Source: an uncultured Pelagibacteraceae bacterium (GTDB lineage Bacteria; Pseudomonadota; Alphaproteobacteria; Pelagibacterales; Pelagibacteraceae). Taken from it: a stretch of DNA of 64,000 nt. Position 1 is the first letter of the stretch, and each line of letters opens with the position of its first letter. The notes under the pieces are model-generated. The model worked only from the letters and a program-made list of their open reading frames with translations. It did no database searches and was not told the DNA's origin. The stretch spans positions 1 to 64,000 of the forward strand of contig CACPLR010000002.1 in assembly GCA_902634885.1 (NCBI GenBank), in the 5' to 3' direction. Below are positions 1 to 11,200 of the stretch, one piece after another. Position numbers and translations under genes: made by a program.

Positions 1-84
1 TTTGTTTTTTCACTGTATTTTTTTAGTATAAAAATTTATTTGATATGAAACATCAAAATTTATTAATTACATTATGTATCTATT

Positions 85-1344
85 ATGTCGATATCTTTAG
101 ATAATAATAAAGAAATAGATCTATATTATTATTCCTTAATTTTTGTAATTATTGGTGAATTATTAATATATTTTATAAGGTTTCCTGGGTTACCTGGAGC
201 TTTTTTAAAAATTTTAATTCATTCTCATATTTATTTTGCAATTTTCTTTCTAATTTTTAAGTTTCAATTCAAGAGTTTTAATAATTTTAATTCTAAAAAA
301 TTAATAATTCTATTATTCTTTTTAACTGCGGTAAGTTTATTTCAATTACTAAGACCATCTCCTGTAAACACAGAGTTGTACGTAATTAATCCTTTTTATG
401 CGAGATTTGGAAATATTTGGTATGGACCCATGTTTTTAATTCCAATTTTTCTAATTTGGACGACCTATAACAATTCTATTTATTGGTTTGAGAAAATTTC
501 ATTTGGTCTTATTAAAATTGGTATAATTATATTCGGTTTATCCTTAATTTTAAATTTTGAAGTACCTTACATTTTTTTCATATCATCTTTCTGCTTACTT
601 GCTGGATATAGTTACTCAAAACCATCAAGAAAAATTTGGATATTATTAGGTTTATTAGTATCCGTTATAATTTTTTTTATAAATGATTATAGATCTGGAA
701 TTATAAGAATTTTATTATCACTGTTATGTATTTTTGTAGTTAGTTTCGAACTTAAAATATTCAAAAAAATTTTAATAATTTTATTTTTTGTTGGTCCAGT
801 CTATATTTCATATAATACATTATTTGTTGAACCTAACATTTTTCAATTGTTATCCGAATATAATAGTAGCAATCGAAATATGTTATTTATGGATACTAGG
901 ACAATCCTTTTTAAGGAAACCTATTTTGAATTAAAGAAGGCCAAAAGTTTATTTTTAGGATTAGGATCAATGGGAAATTATTTCAGTGAATATTTTTCAA
1001 ATATTATCACAAATAATCCAAATGCTCATGCTGATTTTTATATAAGATCAAAGGTCGAAGTTGGCTTTTTACAAATGCTACTTAAAGGTGGTTTTATTTA
1101 TATTTTTTTTATTACACTAATTTATATTTATTTATTAACCAAATTAAAAAATATTAATAACAGTTATTTAGAGAAATTAAGTTTAATCTCTCTAAGTAAT
1201 TTCTTTTTCTTAAGTATAGAAAATCTTCCTGCTTTTAATTATTTAAATGCAGTGATTTGGATTATCTTGGGTATGAGTATTTGTTTTACCTTGCAAAAAA
1301 AAAATAATACAGAAATAAAAGAAATATTTAAATTTTTAAATTAG
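85..1344 (+). CDS. O-antigen polymerase/ligase-like multi-pass membrane protein (Wzy-like)
   Basis: 419-aa ORF, many hydrophobic segments, neighbourhood of polysaccharide genes; family assigned by topology and context only. Confidence 0.6.
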   Translation: MSISLDNNKEIDLYYYSLIFVIIGELLIYFIRFPGLPGAFLKILIHSHIYFAIFFLIFKFQFKSFNNFNSKKLIILLFFLTAVSLFQLLRPSPVNTELYVINPFYARFGNIWYGPMFLIPIFLIWTTYNNSIYWFEKISFGLIKIGIIIFGLSLILNFEVPYIFFISSFCLLAGYSYSKPSRKIWILLGLLVSVIIFFINDYRSGIIRILLSLLCIFVVSFELKIFKKILIILFFVGPVYISYNTLFVEPNIFQLLSEYNSSNRNMLFMDTRTILFKETYFELKKAKSLFLGLGSMGNYFSEYFSNIITNNPNAHADFYIRSKVEVGFLQMLLKGGFIYIFFITLIYIYLLTKLKNINNSYLEKLSLISLSNFFFLSIENLPAFNYLNAVIWIILGMSICFTLQKKNNTEIKEIFKFLN

Positions 1345-2059
1345 TTTTTAAAAAAAATACAATCAATTTGTAAAATTTTGCCCGTTTTTTTATTTACAAA
1401 AGTTCTTTCTATATCCCAAAGTTCAAAACCTAAATTTTCTACTATATCAAACATTTCTTTAAATAAAATTTGTTTTTTATACATAGAATAAATGCTCATC
1501 TCTATTTGTAGTCCATTTATTTTTTCCAAAATATTTTTAGAACCATTTAATACTTTGTCTTCGTATCCTTGGGTATCAATTTTTAAAAAAAGATTTTCAT
1601 ATTTTGAGAAATCATAATCATTTAATTTATCCAATCTTTTAATACTTACTAATTCACTCGAAACAAATTTTGAATCAAGATCAGACTCAAGGTGTTCATC
1701 TTGCATCTCTAAAATTGAGCTACTTAAAGAATTCTTTGATATGTTTATGTTTTTTTTTCTTCTAGATCTCCCAGCCCATAATTGAAAACTTCCCAATTTT
1801 CATCGTTTTTTGATTTTTTTTTTAAATCTAAAAAGATTGATTTTAATGGCTCAAAACTAACTATTTGATTTTTATAACCAATATTTCTTACTTTTTCTGC
1901 ATATTGTCTGGAATTTGCCCCTACATCAATTAAACAATCTATTTTTTTAATTTCAAAAAATCTAGATAACCTAAAGTCTGAACTATTTTTAATATTATAT
2001 TTTTTTATCTCAAATCCTACAGATCTTAAAATGTTTAATATTAATTTTTTTATTTTCAT
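1341..2059 (-). pseudogene. FkbM-family methyltransferase split by a frameshift at a poly-A tract
   Basis: Two overlapping - ORFs (1745..2059 and 1341..1796) that make one FkbM-like protein: 'IDCLIDVGANSRQYAEKV...FEPL' then 'LFLKIDTQGYEDKVLNGS'; junction at A9 (T1750-T1758 on +). Confidence 0.7.
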
Positions 2060-2068
2060 TAAGATAAA

Positions 2069-3484
2069 TTAATCACCTTTGTATTTAAATAGTGCGTAAA
2101 CTGTTTTAAAAATAATATAAATATCAAGTAAGATATTCCAATTGTTTAAATACCATAAATCAAATTCCATTCGCCTTTTCATTATTTCTGCTTTCGGTGT
2201 AGCACCTCTCAAACCATTAACTTGAGCCCAACCTGTTAACCCAGGATTACATTTATGTCTTTTTAAAAAATTAGTAAATAAACTCGAATAGTGAATATCA
2301 TGTTCGACCATGTGAGGTCTTGGTCCTACTATAGACATGTCTCCATACAAAACATTAAAAAATTGAGGCATTTCATCTATACTATACCTTCTTATGAACT
2401 TCCCAACTTTAAGAAGTCTTTTGTCATCCTTTGTAACTTGTTTAGTTTTGTCAAAACTCTCTTTCTTTAATGAACGTAGTTTATAAATTTTAAATCTTCT
2501 ACCATCCCAGCCGGTCCTGTTTTGTGTAAATAATAAAGGAAATCCGTCTTCAAAATAAATAAATATACATGATAAAATTAACAATGGAGATGCTAATATT
2601 ATAAAAATAATTGACAATATTTTATCCATTAAAATTTTCAAAAATAAATTTACGCCAAAAAATCTTGACCATTCATAAAAATCATACTCATATTTGTTGC
2701 CCAATAAATTTTCTCCTTTTAAATTAATGCTCTTGTTTAAATAAATATTTAACGTATCAACAGAAAATTTAATTATATTTTCAAAAATTTTTAGTTTCTT
2801 TTTTTCATCTCCATTCAAAATCCAAATTTGTCCTAAAGAGTGATATTCTAAAATTGATCTTATATCTTCATCAGGTTTAAAAATTGGAAATTTAATTTCA
2901 CTTCTCACAAATTTTAACTTTTCCGAACTTAAATCTAAAATGATACAACACTTAAAAACAAATATTTTATTAAATTTATCATTTAATATTTGCTTAATTT
3001 CAGAATAGTTTCCAACTAGTAAAACATTTTTTTGAATAATATTTTTTTCAATTAATCTGTTATATAAAAAATTAAAATATGAGTGAATAATAAATAATAC
3101 CATAGTTATAATTATAAATAATTTTAAATAATCAACATTTAGTAAAAAATTTATCTCAAATATAAAAAAAATTGAGAAAGATATTAAATTTGCAATTAAA
3201 AAACTTAAAAAATCGTCTTTTAAAAAAGATAAAAAATTTATTTTGTAATATCTTATATTTTTTATTGAATATGAGATAACTAAATAAGAGACTGTAATGC
3301 AGATTGAATAATAATAAAAATTTGAATTTTTAAATATATTTATAGATAATAAATCATATACAGTATGAGTTTTTAAAATTGTAAAAGTATAAATGGCTAA
3401 GAATATAACAATTGCTTTTATTAAACTGATAAAATGTATAAATCCACTATCATCGTTCTGAAATACCTTCTCCAGTCGAAACAT
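2069..3484 (-). CDS. Undecaprenyl-phosphate sugar phosphotransferase (WbaP/WcaJ-like)
   Basis: C-terminal bacterial sugar transferase motifs 'KIYKLRSL...RLLKVGKFIRRYSIDEMPQFFNVLYGDMSIVGPRP...NPGLTGWAQVNGLRG'. Confidence 0.9.
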   Translation of the reverse strand: MFRLEKVFQNDDSGFIHFISLIKAIVIFLAIYTFTILKTHTVYDLLSINIFKNSNFYYYSICITVSYLVISYSIKNIRYYKINFLSFLKDDFLSFLIANLISFSIFFIFEINFLLNVDYLKLFIIITMVLFIIHSYFNFLYNRLIEKNIIQKNVLLVGNYSEIKQILNDKFNKIFVFKCCIILDLSSEKLKFVRSEIKFPIFKPDEDIRSILEYHSLGQIWILNGDEKKKLKIFENIIKFSVDTLNIYLNKSINLKGENLLGNKYEYDFYEWSRFFGVNLFLKILMDKILSIIFIILASPLLILSCIFIYFEDGFPLLFTQNRTGWDGRRFKIYKLRSLKKESFDKTKQVTKDDKRLLKVGKFIRRYSIDEMPQFFNVLYGDMSIVGPRPHMVEHDIHYSSLFTNFLKRHKCNPGLTGWAQVNGLRGATPKAEIMKRRMEFDLWYLNNWNILLDIYIIFKTVYALFKYKGD

Positions 3485-3486
3485 TT

Positions 3487-5616
3487 TTAATTTTTATGAT
3501 AATAGTAATTTGGCGAATAGCTATAATAGTAACTATAATAGCTATCCTTTGATGTATCCAAATCATTTATTACTATACCATTTATTTTAGCTCCAACGTT
3601 TTGAATTTTTTTAATAGATGACATAAATGATACTGTTCTTGTTTCCTCTGATCGGACTACAAATAAATTATAATCAGCAGCTTGAGTTAAAATAAGTGTA
3701 TCTGAGACTGGTTGAACTGGGGGAGAGTCTACAATTACATAATCATAATCAAGCTTTAAAACATCTAAAAATTTTTTAATTTGCTCCTTATTCACAATGT
3801 CAGACATATCAAATCTTTTTTCGCCAGAAGTAATTATGTCTAATTCTGTACCAGGAACTTTAAAAATAGCTTTATTTATGTCAATTGTACCAGAAATAAT
3901 TTCACCAAGTCCAAGTATTTCTTTATCAAATTGATAAAATCCATTTAAGACCGATGGTCTTCTTATATCTGCTTCTATAAAAAGTACCTTGTTAGATTTT
4001 TCTAATGATAATGATAAATTAAATGCATAAGTTGTTTTGCCCTCAGAAGGATTGCTAGAAGTAACCATATAACTTTTATTTTTTTCAAATTTAGACTCAA
4101 TTATTGCCCTTGATGATCTTATTGCCTCTGAAAAACTTGATGCACCGTCTTCAACAAACATTTGTAATATGTGAAAACCTCTTTTTAATTTTTCTACTCT
4201 AGGCAAAATACCAATTTGTGGAATATTTAGAGACTCAATTGTTTCTGGGCTTTTGATTACAGACGAGTTCATCTCTCTATAATAGAGCAAACTATAAAGA
4301 CCGAAAAAAGAAACTATAAAAGCAAAAATAAAATTTCTAGATGGTCTAGGAGAAAAAGGCGATGTTGGAAGATTGGGGTTTTCAATTACTTTAAGTTTTG
4401 AAACTTGAAGATTTTGAGCTTCATTTGTCTCTTTAACTCTTTGTAAGAATGATTCATATAATTTCCTACTACTTTCGACCTCTCTTGAAAACTTTAACAT
4501 GCCAGCTTCTTTCTCTTCGATTATTCTCAGTTCATCTGTAGAATTTTGAAGCTCTTCCTCTGATAATTTAATAAAATTATCAAGGTTACTTAATTCAAAA
4601 GCTTTTTGTTGAATATTTTCATCTAAAATTTTTTTTAATTGTAATGTTAAACTATCATTTAATTCATTTGCTTGAATTATTTTTGGGTGTTTATCTGTAT
4701 ATATTAATGATAAAGATTGAATATTGCTTTCATTAGCTGTTAAACTTGCCTTAATATTAGAAATTTCCTCTCTCGATCTTAAATCTTTAATTGCAAGTAA
4801 TGCATCTACATCTCCATCAGCTACTTTTATGGATAATAGATCATTTTGTTGTTCTTGGTAATTTTTTTTTGCCTCTAATATTCTTTCAGATATAGATTGA
4901 ATTTCTTTAATTTTTAGTTCTTTTACATTACCAGTATCTACTAGGTTTTGATTTTTTTTATATTCAGAAAGTTTTTTTTGTGCCACATCCATTTGTGCAA
5001 CAAGATCATTTAATCTCTCTGAAATTTTTTGATTTGCGTAATTAGTAATTTTTATTTTACTGTCAATTTCATATCTTTGATATGAGTCTATAATCGAAAC
5101 TAGTGCCAACTGAGAAATTTTTGGATTACTAGATATAAAAGATAATTGAAGAACATCACTTCTCGGAATATTTATTACAGAGAAATTTTTCGTTAATATT
5201 GATTTTAAATGATTTTCATCAAAATTTTTAGGTTTTGAAAATATTCTTTGGAAAAAATTTATCTCTGTTTCCGCAAATAAATTTTTAAATTTTGTTGAAC
5301 TTTTTTTATCATTTACAATATATTCCTGAACCTCATCACTTTTTAAAATAGCCATTTGATTATTTATTCTATTGCTTTGGGCCTCTATTGAATAAACCTC
5401 CTCAATATTTACAATCTTGTTATCATCTGGTTCTATTACAATTGTAGCATTACTGATGTATTTTTTTTCTAGATTTAGAGAAACTATTAAAATCAGAAGA
5501 GAAATTAATATAGATAATATAATAAGATTTTTTAAATTCTTTTTTGCAACCAAGAAAAAAAACTTGACGTTTCCAACATCAAAAATACCCAGAAGAGCAT
5601 TAAATTTATTAGTCAT
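3487..5616 (-). CDS. Polysaccharide co-polymerase / BY-type tyrosine kinase (Wzz-Wzc-like)
   Basis: Wzz N-terminal region, coiled coil, Walker A-like 'SSNPSEGKTTYAFNLS', 'YDYVIVDSPPV', Tyr-rich C-terminus. Confidence 0.9.
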   Translation of the reverse strand: MTNKFNALLGIFDVGNVKFFFLVAKKNLKNLIILSILISLLILIVSLNLEKKYISNATIVIEPDDNKIVNIEEVYSIEAQSNRINNQMAILKSDEVQEYIVNDKKSSTKFKNLFAETEINFFQRIFSKPKNFDENHLKSILTKNFSVINIPRSDVLQLSFISSNPKISQLALVSIIDSYQRYEIDSKIKITNYANQKISERLNDLVAQMDVAQKKLSEYKKNQNLVDTGNVKELKIKEIQSISERILEAKKNYQEQQNDLLSIKVADGDVDALLAIKDLRSREEISNIKASLTANESNIQSLSLIYTDKHPKIIQANELNDSLTLQLKKILDENIQQKAFELSNLDNFIKLSEEELQNSTDELRIIEEKEAGMLKFSREVESSRKLYESFLQRVKETNEAQNLQVSKLKVIENPNLPTSPFSPRPSRNFIFAFIVSFFGLYSLLYYREMNSSVIKSPETIESLNIPQIGILPRVEKLKRGFHILQMFVEDGASSFSEAIRSSRAIIESKFEKNKSYMVTSSNPSEGKTTYAFNLSLSLEKSNKVLFIEADIRRPSVLNGFYQFDKEILGLGEIISGTIDINKAIFKVPGTELDIITSGEKRFDMSDIVNKEQIKKFLDVLKLDYDYVIVDSPPVQPVSDTLILTQAADYNLFVVRSEETRTVSFMSSIKKIQNVGAKINGIVINDLDTSKDSYYSYYYSYSPNYYYHKN

Positions 5617-5750
5617 TTCTATTTAAAACTTATTTTTGTTTATTTAATAAATCAATAAATTGAAAAATACTAAAAAAATAAATAAAATCTAGCATTTTGT
5701 GATGTTGATTTGTTTTGAAGCTTTTGCAGTTTGTTATAATAAGTAGTGTA

Positions 5751-6884
5751 ATGTTTTTTTTAAGAAAATACCTAATTTTTAGCTTAATTATTTTTTTAAC
5801 TGGATGTGTTTCGTTACCTGGTATTAATGAGGAAATTAATAAAAAGAAACCAAATAGTAAAGTATCCAAAAGCAATTACTCTATAAGTGATGTTGGAATA
5901 AATCTGATAAAAATTAATTCACTATCAGAAATGGAAATAGATATTTTTAATAAACAAGGCCTTGAAGAGATAGATAATAAAATAAGCAAATTCGAAAATA
6001 TTTATAATTACAAATACCAGTATATTCTAGGACCAGCAGACTCGATTTCAATTAATTTGACAGATACTGATGATTTAGATAACACATATTTGATTGATCA
6101 AGACGGTATGATTGATTTACCTTTTATAGGTAAAGTGAAATTAAACGGATTAACTTTAAATGAAGCACAAAATATTCTCATTAATGTAATAAGAGATTTT
6201 TATAAAAACCCTGACTTACAAATTAAGATTGAGGAATTCAATAGTAGCAAGGTGCATATTGTAGGAGCTGTTAAAAACCAAAAAACAATTAACTTAAATC
6301 AAAAACCGATCAGATTAATAGAAGCAGCAATAGAAGCAAATTTTAATCCCAGTTCTTCTGAAAAACTTTATGGTACAAAAGGTTTTTTACGTAGAGGTAA
6401 TCAAGTTTACAAAATTAATTTAGAAAACGCTTTCAAAAGTAAGGACGATAAGGAGAATTTCTATTTAAAAAAAGATGATGTTATATTTATAGACAGGAAT
6501 TCTGAAGCAATTCACGTATTTGGGGAAGTTAATAAACCTGGTATTTACTTTCCAAACTTAGATTATTCTTTAACAGAGTTAATTTCAACTAGTGGTTTAA
6601 ATCAACTGACTGCTAATGCAAAAAGAATTTACGTTATAAGAGAACAATTCAGCTCATTCCTCGAAGTTGATGTTTTTGAATTTGATATAAGGAACCCAAT
6701 AAATTTTATAGCAGGTAGAAAATTTATGTTACATGCGAAAGATATTGTATTTATCCCTCCTACAGAGATTGTTAAATGGAATAGAACAATAAGTTTGTTG
6801 TTGCCTCAGACAGATTTATTTAATTCATATAATCCAATCATTCAGGATGGCTTAAAAGGAGATAATCTTAATGTGACCGAATAG
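5751..6884 (+). CDS. Polysaccharide export outer-membrane lipoprotein (Wza-like)
   Basis: Lipobox 'IFLTGC', 'YILGPADSISINL...GMIDLPFIGKVKLNGLT', SLBB 'VHIVGAVKN', 'IHVFGEVNKPGIYF'; internal Met chosen to fit the signal peptide (ORF opens at 5715). Confidence 0.88.
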   Translation: MFFLRKYLIFSLIIFLTGCVSLPGINEEINKKKPNSKVSKSNYSISDVGINLIKINSLSEMEIDIFNKQGLEEIDNKISKFENIYNYKYQYILGPADSISINLTDTDDLDNTYLIDQDGMIDLPFIGKVKLNGLTLNEAQNILINVIRDFYKNPDLQIKIEEFNSSKVHIVGAVKNQKTINLNQKPIRLIEAAIEANFNPSSSEKLYGTKGFLRRGNQVYKINLENAFKSKDDKENFYLKKDDVIFIDRNSEAIHVFGEVNKPGIYFPNLDYSLTELISTSGLNQLTANAKRIYVIREQFSSFLEVDVFEFDIRNPINFIAGRKFMLHAKDIVFIPPTEIVKWNRTISLLLPQTDLFNSYNPIIQDGLKGDNLNVTE

Positions 6885-8208
6885 ACAATCTATTAGATAT
6901 AATTAAAAAAATTATAAACATGATTTGGATAATTGGTACATGTAATGAAAAGTCAAACATTAAAATAGTAATTAAGTAAAAAAATAAAATACAATTGATA
7001 AAGCTGTAACTTATTTTGTTTGTTAAAAATTTAAAAATACTGCACAAAAAAAATAAAAAACCTATTAATCCAAATTCACCTAAAAATTCAACTAAATCTG
7101 AATGGGCATGGTTTGCATATTTATTATGAAGATTTGCATAATTTAATTGAAACATTGTTTCATATGAGCCAGATCCATAACCAAATATGAAATAGTTGGA
7201 TAATTGATTTATGCTAAATTTAATTATTTCAAATCTTTTAAAATTACCATCATTATTATTCAGAGATAATATTTCCTCATTCAAAAAATAAAACCTATCA
7301 ATAAGCTCTGATGCTCCAAAATATAAACCCAGAACCATAAGATCAAAAATTATTATCAAGATTATTGATAAAATGAAGAAAGGTTTTTTTTGTTTTGTAA
7401 AAAAAAATTCGTTTAATAAGTATGACAATATTGTTATTATTAATAAAAAATTCCCAATTCTTGAAAAGCTTGTAATTATTCCGATTGTGATAAATACCAA
7501 AAATAATCTAATATAAATTTTTAAGAAAAAATTATCTTTTTTTTGATAAATTACATTTACTTGAGAATCTTTTAAGAGTTCTAAACAAGAGATTAATGAA
7601 AATAATAAAAAAACAGCAAAAACTGTCCTATTTATAAAAAAACCAGTCGATGAATTTTTATAGAAAGAGTTTTTAAATATCAATATATCTGGGTTGCCAT
7701 TTAAATAAAGTGTAACAGCAAATAAAGAAGATATAAAACCTATAAAAGCAATAAATAGAAATAATCTTCTTTTATGACTCACTGAGTAAAAAATCATTTT
7801 TAATATAAATACCAATATTAAAATAGTTAAGAAATGCAAAATTTGAAAAAAAGAGTCAGATGGTGACAAGCTTAAAGCTGATGTCTTAATATCAGAACTT
7901 AAGTTATTTATATAATGAAATTTATTTACTGAAAGAAACTTAAGAATATTTAATGGTAAAGGTATTATTTGAAATAACAGGTAAAATATAAATAGAGAAT
8001 AAAAGCCTAATGAAATTAAATTTTTTCTTACAAAATATTTTAAATGTAAAAAATAATTTTTATCCCTAAGGCAAACAAGAAAAAATAAACTTGCTAAAAT
8101 AAAATTGAATTGAATAAGTAAGTTTGAATTTCCACCATTAAAAATTATAAAGATAGATAAAATTAAAAAAAAAAAAAATTGATATTTTTTATTTTTTGAA
8201 AAATTCAT
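6868..8208 (-). CDS. O-antigen ligase/polymerase-like membrane protein
   Basis: 446 aa, ~10+ hydrophobic segments, 'NHAHSDLVEFLGEFGLIGF' typical of Wzy_C/O-antigen ligase family. Confidence 0.8.
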   Translation of the reverse strand: MNFSKNKKYQFFFFLILSIFIIFNGGNSNLLIQFNFILASLFFLVCLRDKNYFLHLKYFVRKNLISLGFYSLFIFYLLFQIIPLPLNILKFLSVNKFHYINNLSSDIKTSALSLSPSDSFFQILHFLTILILVFILKMIFYSVSHKRRLFLFIAFIGFISSLFAVTLYLNGNPDILIFKNSFYKNSSTGFFINRTVFAVFLLFSLISCLELLKDSQVNVIYQKKDNFFLKIYIRLFLVFITIGIITSFSRIGNFLLIITILSYLLNEFFFTKQKKPFFILSIILIIIFDLMVLGLYFGASELIDRFYFLNEEILSLNNNDGNFKRFEIIKFSINQLSNYFIFGYGSGSYETMFQLNYANLHNKYANHAHSDLVEFLGEFGLIGFLFFLCSIFKFLTNKISYSFINCILFFYLITILMFDFSLHVPIIQIMFIIFLIISNRLSIRSH

Positions 8209-8210
8209 AA

Positions 8211-11200
8211 TTAATTGGGAGATATGTTTGTATCAAAAACTTCATCAAAATCCTCTGTTGTTACAGCTTCTTCATTTTCGATTTTTGTTTTTATTGTTTC
8301 GGTAACCGTGTTGGTGCTTTCATTCTTTTCCAAAATTTCTACAGCTTTTTCAGGGTTCTCTTGAACAATGTCTACTATTACTTCAGTAATTTTTTTCTTA
8401 CTTTCCTCATTTTTGTTAGCACTATCAATTAATTTATTTGAGAGAGTTCCTTTACTGTTTTCTACAATATTTTTAACTTTTTCTATGTCGTTTTCTGTAT
8501 CGGCTTGTTCAACTGCTTTTTCTATCATTTTATTAATACTACTATCCACGACTGCTGATGTTACTGAAAGTATTTCAATTTTTTCTTCATAATTTTCCTT
8601 CTTAGTTAAATTTTCTACAACACTTAAAGAAAGTTTAGAATTTGTTTCCTCTGATGCTTCATTAAGTGTTTCTAAAACTTTCGCTGCTGTATCATTATCG
8701 GCTTTAGTTACAATATCTGCTACAACATCTGTTAAATCATCCTCTATAGATAGTGTTTGTCCTTCAGTTAAATTTTCTTGTTGGTTTTTAGCCGCATCTA
8801 TAGCTTGTTCAATTACTTTATCCTTGATTTCAGTATTTAGCGTTTCGATTTTAGATGGCTCTGTGTCAACAATTGCTTTTAATACTTTTGCTGATAAATC
8901 CTGCTTGTCCTCAGTCGATGTTTTGCTTACCTCTTCAACAACTTTATTTGCAATTTCATCGCTAGCGACTGAAACTACTTTTGCAATCAACTCACTATCT
9001 TCTTTGGTGCTTTTAGCAGATTGGATGGCTTTTTCAGTTAAATTATCAATATTCTCTTTATTATTTTCTGCTAGTTCATTAATTTTATCAGAGTCTTTTT
9101 CTGAAATTCCTGACATTACCTTCAGAGATAAAGAGGATTCTGTTTCTGTATTATTGACTTCTTCAATAATTTTTGATGCTGTTTCCACATCAGTTTTAAC
9201 AACAATATCAGCAACAACATCTGAAAGATTTTCTTCATCGGTAATCTGGCCTTCTTCTTGATTTTTAGCAGCTTCTAAAGTTTGTTTAATAATAGTTGTT
9301 TTTGTTTCCTCATTAATATTTTCGATTTTACTTGGCTCAGTATCGACAATCGCTTTTAAAACTTTTGCTGATAAAGTTTGTTTTTCATCGGTTGAAGTTT
9401 TGCTAACTTCTTCTACTACTTTGTTAACTAAATCATCATTTACAACGGCAACAACATTTGCAATTAATTGGCTGTCTTCAGATGTATTTTCAGCCTTTTG
9501 AACTGCATCTGTAGTTAGTTTATTCATTTGCTCTTTGTTATTATCTGAAAGTTCATTTAATTTTCCAGAGTCTTTTTCTGAAATTCCAGAAATTACCTCT
9601 AATGATAAATTAGTTTCCGTATCAATTTCATTTATTTCTTCAATCATCTTGCTAGCAGTTTCAGTGTTAGTATTAACTATAATTTCAGATACAATGTCAG
9701 TAAAATTCTCTTCCTCTTGAATACCCGTTCCTTCTTTTTGATTTTTAGCTGACTCAACAGTCTGTTTAATCATTACATCTTTTACTTCTTCACTGATAAT
9801 TTCCATTTTATCAGGTTCATTCTCTACTATTGCTTGTAATACTTTTGCAGATAACGTTTGTTTTTCATCAATTGAAGTTTTGCTCACTTCCTCTATCATA
9901 ACATTTACTAAATCATCATTTGCAACCGCAACAACTTGAGCAATTAATTCACTATCTTCAGATGTATTTTCAGCTTTTTGAACCGCGTCTATTGTTAATT
10001 CATCCATTTGTTCTTTATCAAATTCAGATAGTGTATCTATTATTTCTGAATTTTTTTCTGATATAGCTGAAATTACCTCTAAGGATAAATTAGTTTCAGT
10101 ATCAATATCATTGATTTCTTCGATTACTTTTGCAGCTGTAGTAGTATCTGTTTTCACAATTATTTCTGATACAGCATCAGTGAGATCTTCTTCCTCTATA
10201 AGGTTACCTTCTTGTTGATCTTTGGTGGCTTCGATTGCTTGCTCAATTAAATCTTCTTTAATTTCTTCATTAATTATTTCAATTTTTTTTGGTTCTGTAT
10301 CAATAATTGCTTTTAGAACTTTGACTGATAAAGATTGTTTTTCATCAATGGCTGTTTTGCTTACTTCTTCTACAACTTTATTGGCAAGTTCATCACTTGC
10401 TGCCGCCACCACATTTGCAATTAATTGACTATCCTCATTAGTATTTTCTGCTTTTTGAATTGCTGAGATGGTTAGTTTTTCAAGTTGATCTTTGTTTGTT
10501 ACAGAAAGTTCTGTAAATTTTTCTCCATCTTTTTCTGATATTCCCGCTATTACTTTTAAAGATAAATTTGTCTCTGTTTCAATGTTTGAAACCTCTTCAA
10601 TTAATTTTGATGCTGTATCATTGTCAGTGTTCACAATAATTGCTGCAACTGCATCAGTTAAATCATCTTCCAAAGCAATATTTGTTTCAGTCTCTTGTTG
10701 AGTTTTTACAGCTTCAACTGTTTGTTTAATCACTACCTCTTTTATTTCTTCATTTAAGATTTCAATTTTATTAGGCTGTGTTTCTACGATTGCCTTAAGA
10801 ACCTTTGCAGACAAATCTTGTTTTTCTAAAGTATTATTTTTACTTACTTCCTCAACAACTTTGTTTGCTAATTCATCACTTGCTACTGATACAACTTTTG
10901 CAATTAAATTTGCATCCTCATTTGAAGTGGATGCTTTTTCAACTGCTGAAACAGCTAATTTATCAATTTGATCTTTATTTGTTTCAGATAATGTCTGAAG
11001 TTTTTCCGGAGATTTTTCAGAAAAATCTGCCATTACTTTTAATGACAATTTCGATTCTTCGTTTGTATTTTTTTCTGTAATGTTATTTATAACAGAGTTA
11101 ATTGTTGCCTCATCAGATTTTGCCATCACTTTACTTAAAACCTCTGCAGATTTATCTGTTTCTTTTGCTACAATTGTTTCAAATATTTTTTCTTTAATTA

